Part shown: positions 9,701 to 19,845 of the stretch, piece after piece | How the letters are laid out: each line of letters opens with the position of its first letter | How positions within the stretch are numbered: position 1 is the first letter of the stretch | From: Macrosoma leucophasiata | Lineage: Eukaryota > Arthropoda > Insecta > Lepidoptera > Hedylidae | Direction of reading: 5' to 3' | Length of the DNA: 64,000 bases | NCBI GenBank assembly: GCA_036365455.1 | Contig: JAWQUS010000017.1 | Coordinates: 6,076,001-6,140,000 of the forward strand | The notes under the pieces: model-generated | Database searches by the model: none | Told to the model about the DNA's origin: nothing | Seen by the model: only the letters and a program-made list of their open reading frames with translations | Made by a program: the position numbers and the translations under genes

Positions 9701-12700
9701 AACTTTATTCAATATAACTTAAAATACACCAAGAAAATGAAATAAAATAAGAGCTCCACTTTCAAGGTTCCCGCCAAAAACTCCTCATGTTACGTTTTTG
9801 GCCCATATACTCGTAGGTAACCGGGGACGAGCCTATTACCAAACATCAACATCTCGGAGCACATTACCAAACTCCCAGCATGGCACTGACAAACTGCCTA
9901 AAAACGAAAATAATCCCAGGATAATCTTCTTATACCCCGGGCCCACTATCCGGTCTTAGGCCCCGAGTGTGTTCACACGGGTATGAATGTCACCTTCATC
10001 TCTCATAGCGTTCGACCCAGAAATTAAACCCAGGACCTGTAACCTGCTACTTTGAGGCTACAGAGCAGTGCCGGATTAGCCATAATAATATAGCAGGAGG
10101 CAATAAATGCTACGGGCCCCGCGGGTTGGGGGGCCCCGCGCCTGTTTCCAAAAAATTATGTAATACACCTTAGCTTTAGCTTAGCTAGCTTTTTTTTTTA
10201 TTCTCAAAGTGAGCGTTGGCCACACTGTAATTATATAGGTATATTATTATGTTGCAAGTTGACAATACCACTATACTTACAGGGGGAATCCCCTAATATT
10301 GTTTTCGATTACTTTTCGTAAATGTTTTGTTTAGTAGGCAATGTAACTCTAGCGCCCCATGGTCACATTCACGGAATAGACTTCTATCACAGTACAAATA
10401 TGAACAGTATGGAAACTACGTACAAAACGTTCGAAATGGCACACTAACACAAACATGCGTATCGACGCTCGATGCTACTGCAGCACCGCGAGAACCGCTT
10501 AGAGGCCTCGTCGATGCGCATGTTTGTGTGAGTGTGACGTTTCAAGATTTGTACGTAGTTTCCACACTGTTCATATTTGCATTGTGCTTCTATTCTGTGG
10601 TCACATTTGCTACGGGCCCCGTACCGGCTTTACTCGGCACTGCTACAGAGGCAGTTAATATAAATTAATATTATATTATGCTTATTATGACTAGGCTCGT
10701 GTAAACATCGTGCATAATAAAGCTTGTTAAAAAGATACCTACACTTCAACGGGCTGCGAATTATGCAAATTTCAATAAATCCAGACAATAAAGCCCACCT
10801 CAATTAATAACTCCGGTAAGTAGGTACGTGCTTTAAATATGGAGTGAGAATTCTTCGAATTATGAATTCTTTGTATACATAAAACATTATAATAAGACAC
10901 TTTGTAAGTAATAAGTATTATTGTTACAAAGTACCTACAGATAATAATATCGCGGAGTGTCAATGTCGATTCGCACAGCAGAAAATGGCAAGAGATACGT
11001 GCATATCGACATATATTTTAAAGCAAACATGAGATAAATTCTTACTTGAAAATATACGTAGGTTTGTTATTTATTTATCTTAGATTTCGTGTAGTGAGTA
11101 AAATGAGTTTAAAGCATAGAGCAACACGGGCCACTGGCCGCGGCGGACTGGAGGGGAGTAGCCATAGCGTTTATTACCGATGCAAAACAGTCTGTCTTTT
11201 TATTGCGGGGGGAAATGCGTGTGACACACACGCACACTACAAAAATCGTCTATTACTACGAAACTAACACCTTGACTTTAACAAAATACAGAATAAATTT
11301 CACGCACACATTTAAACATCTAGGCGACAGAGGTATAGGCCCATTTGGGCTTGTACTTTGATAGAGGGGAAAGCCTGCATATGGCTACTCCCCTCCGGTG
11401 TTGCTCTATGTGTTCACCTAAATGACCCCGTAATAACTATTATAGAGGCAAAAGTCATCAGTATAGGCAGCGCATCTAAATTTTGTATTCCGATTTTTTT
11501 ATGAAGACTATAGACTAGGTAGACTAGGTATCTCATTGATCCAGTGGTAGCAATTGCAATCGCGATGCTGAAGCCTGAGGTCCCGGATTCGATCCCCAAG
11601 TCGGGAAATTAGGTTTTTTTCTGTGATAAAATTCCAAGACCAGTAACAGTCTAGTACCCTAGCCTCGGAGAGCATGTTACGCGGTAATAACTAATTTTAC
11701 TGGTGGTAAAGCTCTGGTGAGGACTAAAAAAAAACTAAGTTATTTCTCAGTTCCTTAATTTCACAGTACCTCGAAGTTAGGTAATGTGCCCGGAGATGTC
11801 AACAGGCTCGGCACCTGTTACATGGGTCAAAACGTAACCGGCGAATCGTGGGTGTTTGCATGTATGCTTGAATGCATGCATTTACCTCTGCCTACACCTT
11901 CGGGGATTACAGACGTAAAGTTACGTTTAAGTTATTTCTCAACGAACCTGAGTATAATGTCCAATTTGTTTGTCTGGTGCATCAAAATCGCTGCGTCTCA
12001 AGGGTCTGTAGGTGAAATCTTTGTGCTCCTCAAACCATGAATCAAGAGCCATATTGGGGTCCAGTTTGTAATCAAGGTCCGTCGTGCCGTACCAGTAAAG
12101 GTTCTCACCGGTTCTAAATCTGCTGGTTCCTGGAAGAATGGATATAAAGATCAGGAACTTGCACATTACTTTATTATTTTACTCCCTTGACCCCTGATAC
12201 TAATAGTTCGATTTAAAATGGTGGTGTCACCAAGGTGTGCATGCGCAACACAACTGCTTCAATAGCCTAGTGGTAGCAAGCCTCTACTACTTTGCTGGCG
12301 TAATGAACTCGATTCCCGGGTCGGGGGCTATCGGAGATAATGCAAAATCCTTTATCTCTGGTTCTATTGGGATTTTTTGCATTTTCTGGCAGTTTCCCAG
12401 TACCTCGAAGTTTAGTTATGTATCTGGAGATGTTAACAGGCTCACCATATATTTCATGGGCCAAAACATAGCCGGCGAATCGTGTTTGCATGTATGCTTG
12501 AATGCATGCATTTTACCTCTGCCTACCTCTTCGGGGATTATAGACGTGAAGTAACGTTACGTTATAGAACAATCCCTGCCCGATTGCAAACACAAAAGCT
12601 TAAACAATGCAAATTTTCAGGGGATGGGTTATCGCGGGTCGCTGTTGTTCATCCCGCGTTATCGTATTTATTCCCACTTATTGGAATGGTTTAATTAATT

Positions 12701-15700
12701 TAGTCTTAACAATGAGAAGTATTCTTCTCAACTAGAGGGTGGTTCCCCGACGGGAAATTGAACTCGGATCTCTCGCAGAATAGGCGGGGATACTTACCAC
12801 TATACTACCGAGAAGTATGTAGGTGATGTAAAATATTCCAGCATTTCACATTCACATTAGATCGAAACCTTATCAATCATAATTTCATCGATATTTAAAA
12901 TGACATTAGAAAGAGGTATGTTTTTAATTACTTGTTTGAATTCTTACAAATCTAATTATGCGATAAAAATAAAAATAATTTCCATTCCATATTTTTTTCA
13001 CAGTTCGTGAGAATGAACGATGTGTCCAATGGCTTCACGCTTCATGTAAACAGAGGTATGCAGGCCATTTCCTCTAGATGATTAAGAAAAATTCAGCTGA
13101 ATTTTAACTGCATCATCATACTGAATTAAATCAACATTCCGTGGGTATCATATATTTATAGGTATCTAATTAGCGGCCCGCCTAACTTCGCATTTAACTT
13201 ACTGCTCATATAAAACTGTACCTAAGTACGCGTACTTACCAATAGTCTTATCGGGGTTATGTTGGAACTGATCCCTGGATGCCCATTTTGCAGCTTTAGC
13301 GGCTAATTCATCATCCCACATCTGTTGAAAGTATGCAAAATTAATATCGATTTGTCATTAACAAAAGAGTTCTTCAATACAGGATGTACCTAAACATAGA
13401 AAATAACATAAAAACATCTGAGAATTAAGAATTAAACCGTCAGCTCGCGAGGAAAGTATGACAATTTATTTTCTATTGTTATGCGGGCCGCGGACCATAT
13501 TATTATGGCCCGCTCGATACTCAAAGCCATACCTACGGGCTTGAGGGCGAAACAATCATGTCCAAAACAATCGAAAACATAAACTCTTACATCTTTGACA
13601 AAAACCAAACAAAAGCCTAGTATTGCTCACAGGTACCTACTACTGGTTGTACAAATCGAAACCAAAAAAAAACATAGTTGGAGCAACTTAGTTTTTATGA
13701 ATAAATATCCTCAATATTTACTTACCTACTTAGTTGTTTTTATGGATAATTAACGGTGGATTTACAAATTTCCGCCTACAAACATTGTTAACAATGCGTT
13801 CAAAAATGATAATTATCACCTTGTGTGTTTTTTTAACAAATTACTCAAAATTCACAAATGCTGGCGGAAGGGCGCCAATATCAAGTTTTTATATCGATTC
13901 TAAATGCTGACGCGGATTCTGTAAACACCTACCAAACTATAGGTAGATATAGGTCGCGCCACGTAAAAAGAACGCTGGAAGAAAGTAGAAGGGATGTGTT
14001 CGCGCATCGGTACACTCGCGCACGAAAGTACTAGCCCTATTGGTTTATTTTTGATCAAGCTTTCGCTTGCGGTTTCGTGTATTGGTAGGCAGATTGAAAA
14101 CGCCGCACCTCATACCACCAAATAGATCGATAAATCGTCTACTGCGCAGCTTGACCGCCAGCGTTCTTTTTACCTGGCGCGACTTGACTATAAAATGGTT
14201 GACCAATCGTAAATTTTTCGACTTTACCACCTTTGAAATTTGACAATTAGATACTTGAATTGTGAATGAAGTAATTTCCTTATATGTAGGTAGGTATATG
14301 TATTGCCCCGGCAGGCAATACCTTTATCACATAAGGCCATAAGGCGGACTTATTTCAGTACCTACCCATCAAGAAATATTGCCCATCAAGCCTACGAAAC
14401 AGACAACCCTTAGTTTCGACTTCGTAGAGCCTTGTCTGCTGCACACTGGTACTGTACTTTACTGGTGGTAGAGCTCCAGTGACGGAGCTCGCGGCCGTAG
14501 GCACCACCGCATTACCTAATATACTTGCCGCTAAATGGTAGTGTTCAGCACTATCGTGTTCCGGTCACGTGGTAATGTACAGCCCTGTATTCTCCGGCAC
14601 AGAGGCATAACACCTTAGGCCTCAGGAGTGGTAACGCTTCTGCATTTTGACCTTGGTTTTTATGTGTCTATACTATTGGGGTCTATAGGCTGCAGTCATC
14701 ACTTAACATCAATGTGAACTGCATGCTTGTTTGCCACCTCCATAACATAAAACAACACAGGCGACGTAAGTACTGTAAGTCCGATATTGGTCAATACTTG
14801 ATCAAAATGGTCAAACGTCACATAAGTGAGATGCAAATGAGATGACGCTCTACAGACCCGAAATAAGTGGAAGTCTCCTTCCTAAAGTCGTTTCTTGTTA
14901 GATACTGTACTTTATTTTGGCGTACTTACAGCAAACGTCAAGGCAAATAAGGTACCTATATATTTTTTAATGTAATGAAACTGGCAAAGAAGCATGCAGT
15001 TCACTTTGATTTTTAGTGATGACTGCAGCCTATAGACACTTACACAAAGACCGAGGTCAAAATGCAGATGCGTTACCACCAAAGGTATTATGCCCCTGTG
15101 CCGGAAATTACAGGGCCATACTGACAACCTGACCGGAACACGATAGTGCTGAATTATTTAGTGCTGCAATTTAGCGGCAAGTATATATTATTAGGTAATG
15201 CGGTGGTGCCTACGCCCGCGAGCTCCGACACTGGAGCTCTACCACCAGTGAAAAATATTATTAAAATTACTTCTCTAAGCCTTATTTTCCGTTCAGGTTC
15301 ATGTTTCGTCAAACAAATTAAGATTGCAATAAGACAGCTATAAGAGATGATGCTACGGCCCCTGTTAATTTTTAGAGTGTTTATTAACATGTTACAGCAG
15401 CTATCACATAGATTACAAAGGCAAATTTGAGGTTGTTTATTCCCAGATAAGGATTTCTCTTTCAGTACGTTAATATTATTTAATGATAGTGACTACGAGC
15501 CTTTATTTAATTTTGTTACAAATCTCTTTGCGAGTACGCTACATGCACTGATTAGAAACGGAGAAACACGGCTATAGTAAGTTTTTTTTTAAAATGGAAT
15601 TAAGGTTGGCAAACCAGCATGCAGCTCACATTGATGTTAAGTGACGACTGCAGCTTATCTATAAGCTACACAAAGACCAGAGGTCAAAATGCAGATGCGT

Positions 15701-16766
15701 ATTATGTCTCTGTGAAAGTTATTGTGGGATACATTACCATCTAACCGGAACATGATAGTGCTGAACACTCCCATTTAGCGGCAGATAGGTTAGGTAATGC
15801 GGTGGTGCCTACGCCCTCGAGCTCATACACTGGAGCTCTACCACAAGTGGAAAAATATGTTTCCTACCCTACCGTAACTGCAGGCTTGTAATCCTCAAGG
15901 GGGTAGGCAGAGGAACACACGTACATTGAAGTACTTGCAAACACCCAAGATTCGTGAGTTATGTTTAGTCCGTAGTAGTAATGGTAAAATAATGGTCAGA
16001 TATTTGCTGCGCCGAGGTAAAAAAAATGCACGTCCATTTTAGCATGGATGTCTATAGGCTGCAGTATTCCCTTACCGTCAATGGGAACTTTCAAGCTTGC
16101 TTACCACTTAGTTAACATAAATTACATTACCTCATCTTCCCCGGGATTTAACAGGCTGGCAAAAACAAGATACGAAAAGCAACCTAGGTTAGGTTAGGTT
16201 ATAGGTAGCACACACTAACAGAAAGCTAGTGATGGTTTATTTTTAATCCTTCAAGGATCGTACGGCCACCGGCGGCGAGACACAATTGAATTTCAATTGT
16301 CATATTTTTCTCGTGTCTGGAGATTAAATGTGAACTATACTGTCACTTGTATGTACCTATACGTAGATAGGTACACATAAGGATTAAAACAGCCCTCAGG
16401 CCACCAGAAAAATAAGACAATTGATTTCTGATTGTTCTCGGTCCCGATCGGGTCCATTGCGGCTTCAGGGATAAGGTAAAAAAGTCCAAAAACAAACCAT
16501 GAAATTCATTACGGTGGCTGGTGGTTGGTTCGGTATTTTACCACGGGTTACTTGAAGTCGTTTCCAATTATGTCCATCGACGAATGCTTTTATTTGTTTA
16601 CAAGATAAATCAATCACTGAAAATATAATTTATTTAAATTAAATTACACGATCAATTAAATTACCAAAAATGTTTGAACACATTTTTAAAAACGATTAAT
16701 TCGATACTAACACTTCGAATGTACGACAGCGATTAAAGTAAAAAGAATAAAAACACGAATTTCCAT
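6672..16766 (-). CDS. CAP-superfamily (antigen 5 / PR-1-like) secreted protein, spliced gene
   Basis: Six minus-strand exons: 16712-16766, 16498-16616, 13240-13321, 11948-12129, 8145-8242 and a tentative 6672-6702. All junctions are GT-AG and the phases agree (1, 0, 1, 0, 2). The product would be 188 residues. Residues 1-17 form a signal peptide (MEIRVFILFTLIAVVHS). The CAP core shows DGHN (32-35), MWDDELA (59-65), GENLYW (93-98), WFEEH (117-121) and GHYTQMVW (142-149, the CRISP signature, split by intron 4), then VVCNYGPG. The CAP tetrad H79, E94, E119 or E120 and H143 is complete. The family is extracellular, with roles ranging from venom and saliva to reproduction and immunity; the exact role here is unknown. 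Introns carry SINEs and MITEs. A TATA box sits upstream of the first exon. Only three cysteines are visible in the mature part, fewer than in typical antigen 5. The weakest point is the last exon. Confidence 0.85.
7070..7140 (-). repeat. SINE-C fragment
   Basis: Minus-strand tRNA-like head with B-box remnant (GCAGGGATTAAACCTGC on the plus strand), linked to a T-rich body at 7020-7070. Confidence 0.65.
7268..7485 (-). repeat. SINE-D, full tRNA-like head
   Basis: Minus strand shows an A-box-like GGTTAGTCCAGCGGTGCG and B box GCGGGTTCGATCCCCGCACC, followed by the family body ending near 7268. It lies in CAP intron 5. Confidence 0.8.
7691..7799 (+). repeat. 5S-derived SINE, 3' part
   Basis: 5'-truncated copy running from GGGTTGGCCACTAACC to CAGTGGGACGTATAATGGG. 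A SINE-A copy follows almost immediately at 7806. Confidence 0.7.
7806..8091 (+). repeat. SINE-A, full length
   Basis: Runs from CTGGTGGTAGAGCTCC to a 9-base A tail. Young subfamily (ACTTGCCGCTAAATGG). Its tail ends 53 bp from the splice donor side of CAP exon 5. Confidence 0.85.
8145..8242 (-). CDS. CAP gene, exon 5
   Basis: Starts in phase 0 after a TTTCAG acceptor with MVWSNTMYVGCA and ends VVCNYGPG in phase 2 at donor GTATGT. Joined to exon 4 it rebuilds the CRISP signature GHYTQMVW. Contains C157 and C174, likely the C-terminal CAP disulphide pair. Confidence 0.85.
8275..8560. repeat. SINE-C inverted pair
   Basis: A minus-strand copy (8275-8345) faces a plus-strand copy (8443-8560) with head GGTAGCTCAATTGGAAGAGC-type and B box GCGAGTTCGAGTCTCGC. 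The arms match for about 70 bp. The stretch between (TTGGCAATAGATGGCGCTAC) recurs beside the SINE-C copy at 24300. Confidence 0.75.
8762..9095. mobile_element. H1 MITE, hAT-like
   Basis: 334 bp with ends CAGTGCCGGATTAGCC and GGCTTCATCCGGCACTG. Flanked by an 8-bp duplication AACACAGG / AACACAGA. The 8-bp size and CAGTG ends fit the hAT superfamily. Confidence 0.8.
9362..10060 (-). repeat. SINE-B, interrupted by retroposon E
   Basis: Minus-strand copy whose 3' part (9362-9408) and 5' part (9795-10060) are separated by retroposon E and its duplicated target. The tRNA-like head near 10020-10060 is degraded. Confidence 0.7.
9420..9783 (-). repeat. Retroposon E, full-length copy with target duplication
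   Basis: Poly-A end on the left (seen as T-tract) and 5' end GGAGTTTTTGGCGGGAACC on the right. Flanked by a perfect 11-bp duplication CTCATGTTACG (9409-9419 and 9784-9794). Confidence 0.8.
10066..10642. mobile_element. H1 MITE with a nested element
   Basis: Same family as 8762-9095, flanked by a perfect 8-bp duplication CTACAGAG (10058-10065 and 10643-10650). An unrelated MITE sits inside at 10370-10599. Confidence 0.85.
10370..10599. mobile_element. H2 MITE nested in H1
   Basis: 230 bp with about 50-bp terminal inverted repeats (CACGGAATAGA, CACAGAATAGA when reverse-complemented) and a perfect 8-bp duplication GTCACATT (10362-10369 and 10600-10607). hAT-like by duplication size. Confidence 0.85.
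10651..11114. other. Gene-free stretch in CAP intron 4
   Basis: AT-rich sequence with no repeat or exon recognised. Confidence 0.4.
11115..11410. mobile_element. H3 MITE, hAT-like
   Basis: About 296 bp, ends CATAGAGCAACACGGGCC and CCGGTGTTGCTCTATG. The right terminus lacks the GCGGCC block of the longer family members. Confidence 0.8.
11536..11928 (+). repeat. Chimeric SINE: tRNA-like head plus SINE-B 3' half
   Basis: A tRNA-like head at 11536-11610 (CATTGATCCAGTGGTAGC, B box GGATTCGATCCCC) differs from other SINE-B heads. A damaged SINE-A-like piece follows (TACTGGTGGTAAAGCTC), then the SINE-B 3' half from 11752 to 11928. The 3' end lies 20 bp from the donor side of CAP exon 4. Confidence 0.6.
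11948..12129 (-). CDS. CAP gene, exon 4
   Basis: Acceptor TTCTTCCAG, phase 1 entry, 182 nt, donor GTTCGT (less canonical). Encodes TSRFRTGENLYW through WFEEHKDF to IGHYTQ, the centre of the CAP fold with E94, E119 or E120 and H143. Confidence 0.87.
12250..12562 (+). repeat. SINE-B, full length
   Basis: Head CAATAGCCTAGTGGTAGC with B box ACTCGATTCCCGGG, then the family body (TTTATCTCTGGTTCTATTGG) to GGGGATTATAGACGTGAAG. Lies in CAP intron 3. Confidence 0.8.
12743..12814 (-). pseudogene. tRNA-Asp pseudogene
   Basis: A 72-nt minus-strand segment keeps the tRNA-Asp frame (GTAGTATAGTGGTAAGTATC, CCCCGCC, TTCAATT, GTCGGGGA). The acceptor stem still pairs. The anticodon loop has changed from the expected TGTCACG to TATTCTG and the T stem has mismatches, so it should not decode Asp. 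It lies alone, without a SINE body, so it looks like a decayed gene copy rather than a SINE head. Confidence 0.7.
13240..13321 (-). CDS. CAP gene, exon 3
   Basis: Acceptor CAACAG, donor GTAAGT, 82 nt. Encodes MWDDELAAKAAKWASR and QHNPDKTI; the W-D-x-E-L-A motif and H79 are CAP hallmarks. Confidence 0.87.
13953..14183. mobile_element. MITE, 231 bp
   Basis: Inverted ends of about 27 bp: GTCGCGCCACGTAAAAAG on the left and the complement of GTCGCGCCAGGTAAAAAG on the right. No clear target duplication. Lies in CAP intron 2. Confidence 0.7.
14366..14907. mobile_element. M MITE, mariner-like, split by SINE-A
   Basis: Ends match the M family (ATCAAGAAATATTGCCCATC left; TTTCTTGTTAGATACTGTA right). 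A SINE-A at 14461-14752 splits it. Other copies: 22074, 26875, 28175. Confidence 0.7.
14461..14752 (+). repeat. SINE-A in M MITE
   Basis: Full-length young copy, head ACTGGTGGTAGAGCTCC, tail CATAACATAAA. Confidence 0.8.
14962..15249 (-). repeat. SINE-A, full length
   Basis: Minus-strand young-type copy with T-tract at 14962 and head at 15249. Confidence 0.8.
15582..15849 (-). repeat. SINE-A, old subfamily
   Basis: Diverged minus-strand copy with ATCTAACCGGAACATG and GGCAGATAGGTTAGG on the plus strand, diagnostic of the older subfamily. Confidence 0.7.
15884..16121. repeat. SINE-B and SINE-A fragments
   Basis: A SINE-B 3' end (minus, 15884-15974) is followed by a SINE-A 3' fragment (plus, 16043-16121). 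Confidence 0.55.
16498..16616 (-). CDS. CAP gene, exon 2
   Basis: Acceptor TATTTTCAG, donor GTTTGT, 119 nt. Encodes IDLSCKQIKAFVDGHNWKRL and PNQPPATVMNFM, the N-terminal CAP helix with the C24 and DGHN motifs. Confidence 0.87.
16712..16766 (-). CDS. CAP gene, exon 1 (signal peptide)
   Basis: ATG at 16766 opens a 17-residue hydrophobic signal peptide. Donor GTTAGT leaves phase 1, matching exon 2 across a 95-bp intron. Confidence 0.82.
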
Positions 16767-16812
16767 TGTTTAATATCACAGTAACAGACCGGCGTCAAAG
16801 CTAAATCGAAAC

Positions 16813-16848
16813 TGCGTTTTGTTTGTACGCGACGTTGTAAAATATATA
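16813..16848 (-). promoter_or_regulatory. CAP core promoter (TATA and initiator)
   Basis: On the minus strand TATATATTTTA starts at 16848 and CGCAGTTT, an arthropod-type CAGT initiator, lies about 35 bp downstream. The predicted 5' UTR is about 47 nt. Confidence 0.6.
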
Positions 16849-16849
16849 C

Positions 16850-17401
16850 CGAAACAGTAGACGAAGACCCACTTCCTCGTGCGCCGCAATGACGAATTTC
16901 GTCTGTGGTTTTAGGGATATCATATTTAGAAAGTGACTGTACAAATTTCAATAAATAAAATAAGTACCCACTCATCACTTCCATTACTTACTATGAATCA
17001 TAAAAAAAGAGGATCGACAGACGAGTTTCGATTCCAACGAACGTTACCTATGTAGGTCAAAAGTTTTTCTAATGATCTTTCATACACAGTAATTACACAG
17101 ATTTTTTTACACAGTAATCAGTGTGAAAGCATGATTTGGATCTTGCACTTTCCTTATCTAATAAGCTTAAGTAAAGTTCAATTAAACACAACTTTCGTGG
17201 CCAGTCAAATAAAAACAAACTCGGTGTATCGTAAGTCGATAACAAAAACCGGCCATACTGATATACCTACCTACAAATTGAAAGCTAAAATTGTTTGAAC
17301 CTTTTTTTTTTCCCAAAAGTTTTCCTGTAAACTATTTGCAAGAACTACTTATATGTAAAGGTACTTATATTTTTTATTTCGGGTTCCCTATTAAGATACC
17401 T
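16850..17401. other. Upstream region of the CAP gene
   Basis: Unique AT-rich sequence without a recognised repeat; likely holds CAP regulatory DNA. Confidence 0.35.
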
Positions 17402-17631
17402 TTTTTTATTTATGTAATGGAAGTGGCAAGCAAGCATGCAGTTCATATTGATGTTAAGTGATGACTGCAGCCTATAGACACCCACACAAAGACCAAGGTC
17501 AAAATGCAGATGCGTTACCACTCCTGAGGCCTAAGGTGTTATGCCTCTGTGCCGGAAATTACAGGGCCGTACATTACCACCTGACCGGAACACGTTAGTG
17601 CTGAACACTATCATTTAGCGGCAAGTATATT
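17402..17631 (-). repeat. SINE-A, 5'-truncated
   Basis: Minus-strand young copy from the T-tract to GCGGCAAGTATATTT; the head is missing. A fragment of another lepidopteran-type repeat (GACAAGCAGACGAGCCACC) follows at 17690-17740. Confidence 0.75.
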
Positions 17632-17740
17632 TAAAATACCTAGTACCTATCAAATAAAAGAAACCCCTTTTTTGTCATTGGGTGGACAGACAAGCAGACG
17701 AGCCACCTGATGGAAAGAGGTCACCGTCGCCTATGAACAT

Positions 17741-17999
17741 TTTTTTTTTTTATGCAATGGAAGTGGTAAACAAGCATGCAGTTCACATTGATGTTAAGTG
17801 ATGACTGCAGCCTATAGCCTATAGTTACCACTCCTGAGGCCTAAGGTCTTATGCCTCTGTGCCGGAAATTACAGGGCCGTACATTACCACCTGACCGGAA
17901 CACGATAGTGTTGAACACTACCATTTAGCGGCAAGTATATTAGGTAATGCGGTGGTGCCTACGCCCGCGAGCTCCGTCACTGGAGCTCTACCACCAGTA
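17741..17999 (-). repeat. SINE-A with internal deletion
   Basis: Both ends are present, but about 40 bp between the CCTATAG and TTACCACTCC motifs is lost. Confidence 0.8.
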
Positions 18000-18475
18000 A
18001 AAACTTGCAACACCAGGGGAGTTGTCAACGCGCTGCCAGCCCTGAAGACTCTTTTGACGCCAATTTTGACGAACCTTATATTGTAGCACCGAGGGAACAC
18101 CTTGGTTCCACATTTGCACGTTCTGGGCAGGAACGACCGCGAGAATCGCACCGTTGAGCTGCCAGGTATCCAGTCGGTGAGGGTGGAACCTCTATCTTCG
18201 GCGGGTAGTGCGAAGAAGGAAATGAGACGGTGGTACCATATCGAACAGATCGCTCACCATTGTAGAGATGGTATAGAACACAGAGACTCCCAATGTCTCT
18301 GCGCAGGCTCAGTTGATAGAGCCTGTCAGTAAGTCCTGGATCGTTAATGATACGAACGGCGTCTTTTTAAGGAGTCTCATAGACTAAGCTAGTATTTGGG
18401 GATTCCCCCGCCCACAAATAAGGCCAGTTCTCCAGATGGGGCACTTGGGCTTTATAAAGCTGCAATAGTTCCTCC
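18000..18475 (-). pseudogene. Non-LTR retrotransposon ORF2 C-terminal fragment
   Basis: Minus-strand reading in changing frames gives pieces typical of LINE tails: RIINDPGLTDRLYQLSLRRD, GSLCVLYHLYNGE, RSFLPRTCK and GVKRVFRAG. Frameshifts and a stop between pieces show it is dead. Confidence 0.75.
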
Positions 18476-18513
18476 GGGGTTTGAAATACTATATATATAC
18501 TATAACGTTTTTT

Positions 18514-18796
18514 CTGGTGGTAGAGTTCCAGGGACAGAGCTCGCGGGCGTAGGCACCACCGCATTACCAAAGATACTTGCCGCTAAATGCTAGTGTTCAG
18601 CACTATCGTGTTCCGGTCAGGTGGTAATGTACGGCCTTGTAATTTCCGAGGCATAACACCTTAGGCCTCAGGAATGGTAACGCATCTGCATTTTGACCTT
18701 GGTCTTTGTGTGGGTGTCTATAGGCTGCAGTCATCACTTAACATCAATGTGAACTGCATGCGTGTTTGCCACTTCCATTACATTACATAAAAAAAA
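18514..18796 (+). repeat. SINE-A, full length
   Basis: Head CTGGTGGTAGAGTTCC, tail CATTACATTACATAAAAAAA with one extra CATTA unit before the A tail. Confidence 0.8.
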
Positions 18797-19204
18797 CTGG
18801 CAATAACTATTTTTGACTTGACTTAATAGGTACCTTTTGATGAAAAAAAAAAATATGCTTAATTTACAATTTTATTGAGTTCTCTGTACATTACAAGTAA
18901 AACATTCCCAGTATGTTTCAACAAATATTAAATTTTTATGTCCCACTTATTTTAACTCCGATAATGTACATATTTGTCAATGAGACGTTTAGATAAGGCC
19001 ATAAAATACATATATTAAGTATAATAATGCTTACGAAATATATATCAATCATAACAGTTACAGTAGAAACAAGTAAAAAAATTGTGTATTTCTTGTACAT
19101 CAAAGTAAACACAATGATTTCTTAAATGTATCAAAAGATTAAATGCATTTTGAAACGCATGGTTTTTATTCAAAATCTTAAACACATAAGAAGTAACCAT
19201 TTCT
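18797..19204. other. AT-rich gene-free stretch
   Basis: No feature recognised. Confidence 0.4.
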
Positions 19205-19662
19205 TAGGGATCGTCCATAAATCACGTGCGGCTCGAATGTGGAGGGAAAGGGGGGGGGGGATCTAAAAAATCACGAAACATCACAAGGGGGAGGAGGGAA
19301 TGAATGGAGATATCATGTGTATTTATTTCCTCTTTGACTGTAATTTTCAGCCGAAAAGTGGTGCGTGCTTTCGGCAACCATTTGAGAAACCTCCGACTCG
19401 ACCTAACAGTCTCTTAGTAAGTCAGTAATTTTATAGTGATACATGCTCAGTAGGTTTATTATATTTGCACGACTTTTTCCCTAATGCCTTATGTTCCGCT
19501 AAATTAAAAAATTGGTACTAATTTTATTCCAAAAAGTACACGGAACTTAGGTGGGGGTTGGGGGGTTAATCTGAAACTATGTATCACCAAGGGGGAGGAT
19601 CAAAGTGGATGGGGGCAAAGTGACGCTTAAAACATAACGTGATTATTAGACGACCCCTTGAT
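19205..19662. mobile_element. Short-TIR DNA element, about 458 bp
   Basis: Left end AGGGATCGTCCATAAATCAC and right end GTGATTATTAGACGACCCC are imperfect inverted repeats. The interior has G-runs, including a run of about ten G at 19251. No coding sequence. Confidence 0.6.
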
Positions 19663-19669
19663 AAATAAA

Positions 19670-19845
19670 AAAAAAAATACGCTTACACTCACAGCCCCAC
19701 AATAGGTATACACCTGGGTCGTGGGTACCGTTGTACACACAACACATACACAGACACCCAGACCCGAAACAAATATCTGTAGGCCATACAAATATTTGTC
19801 CCGGTGCGGGGATCGAACCCACGACCCTTCGAATTCAACGGTAAA
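19670..19845 (-). repeat. SINE-D
   Basis: Minus-strand copy with B box GTGGGTTCGATCCCCGCACC and family body. The A-box end is truncated. Confidence 0.75.

Noticed and set aside
13440..13530. Short GGGCCGCGGACC / GGCCCGC palindromic patch as a regulatory element
   Set aside because: Imperfect and unsupported by neighbouring promoter motifs.
16183..16202. GGTTAGGTTAGGTTA as interstitial telomere (TTAGG) sequence
   Set aside because: Only about three units, too short to separate from chance in AT-rich insect DNA.
16733..16984. 83-codon minus-strand open frame over the CAP promoter
   Set aside because: It overlaps the TATA box and first exon in another frame and resembles nothing; treated as chance.
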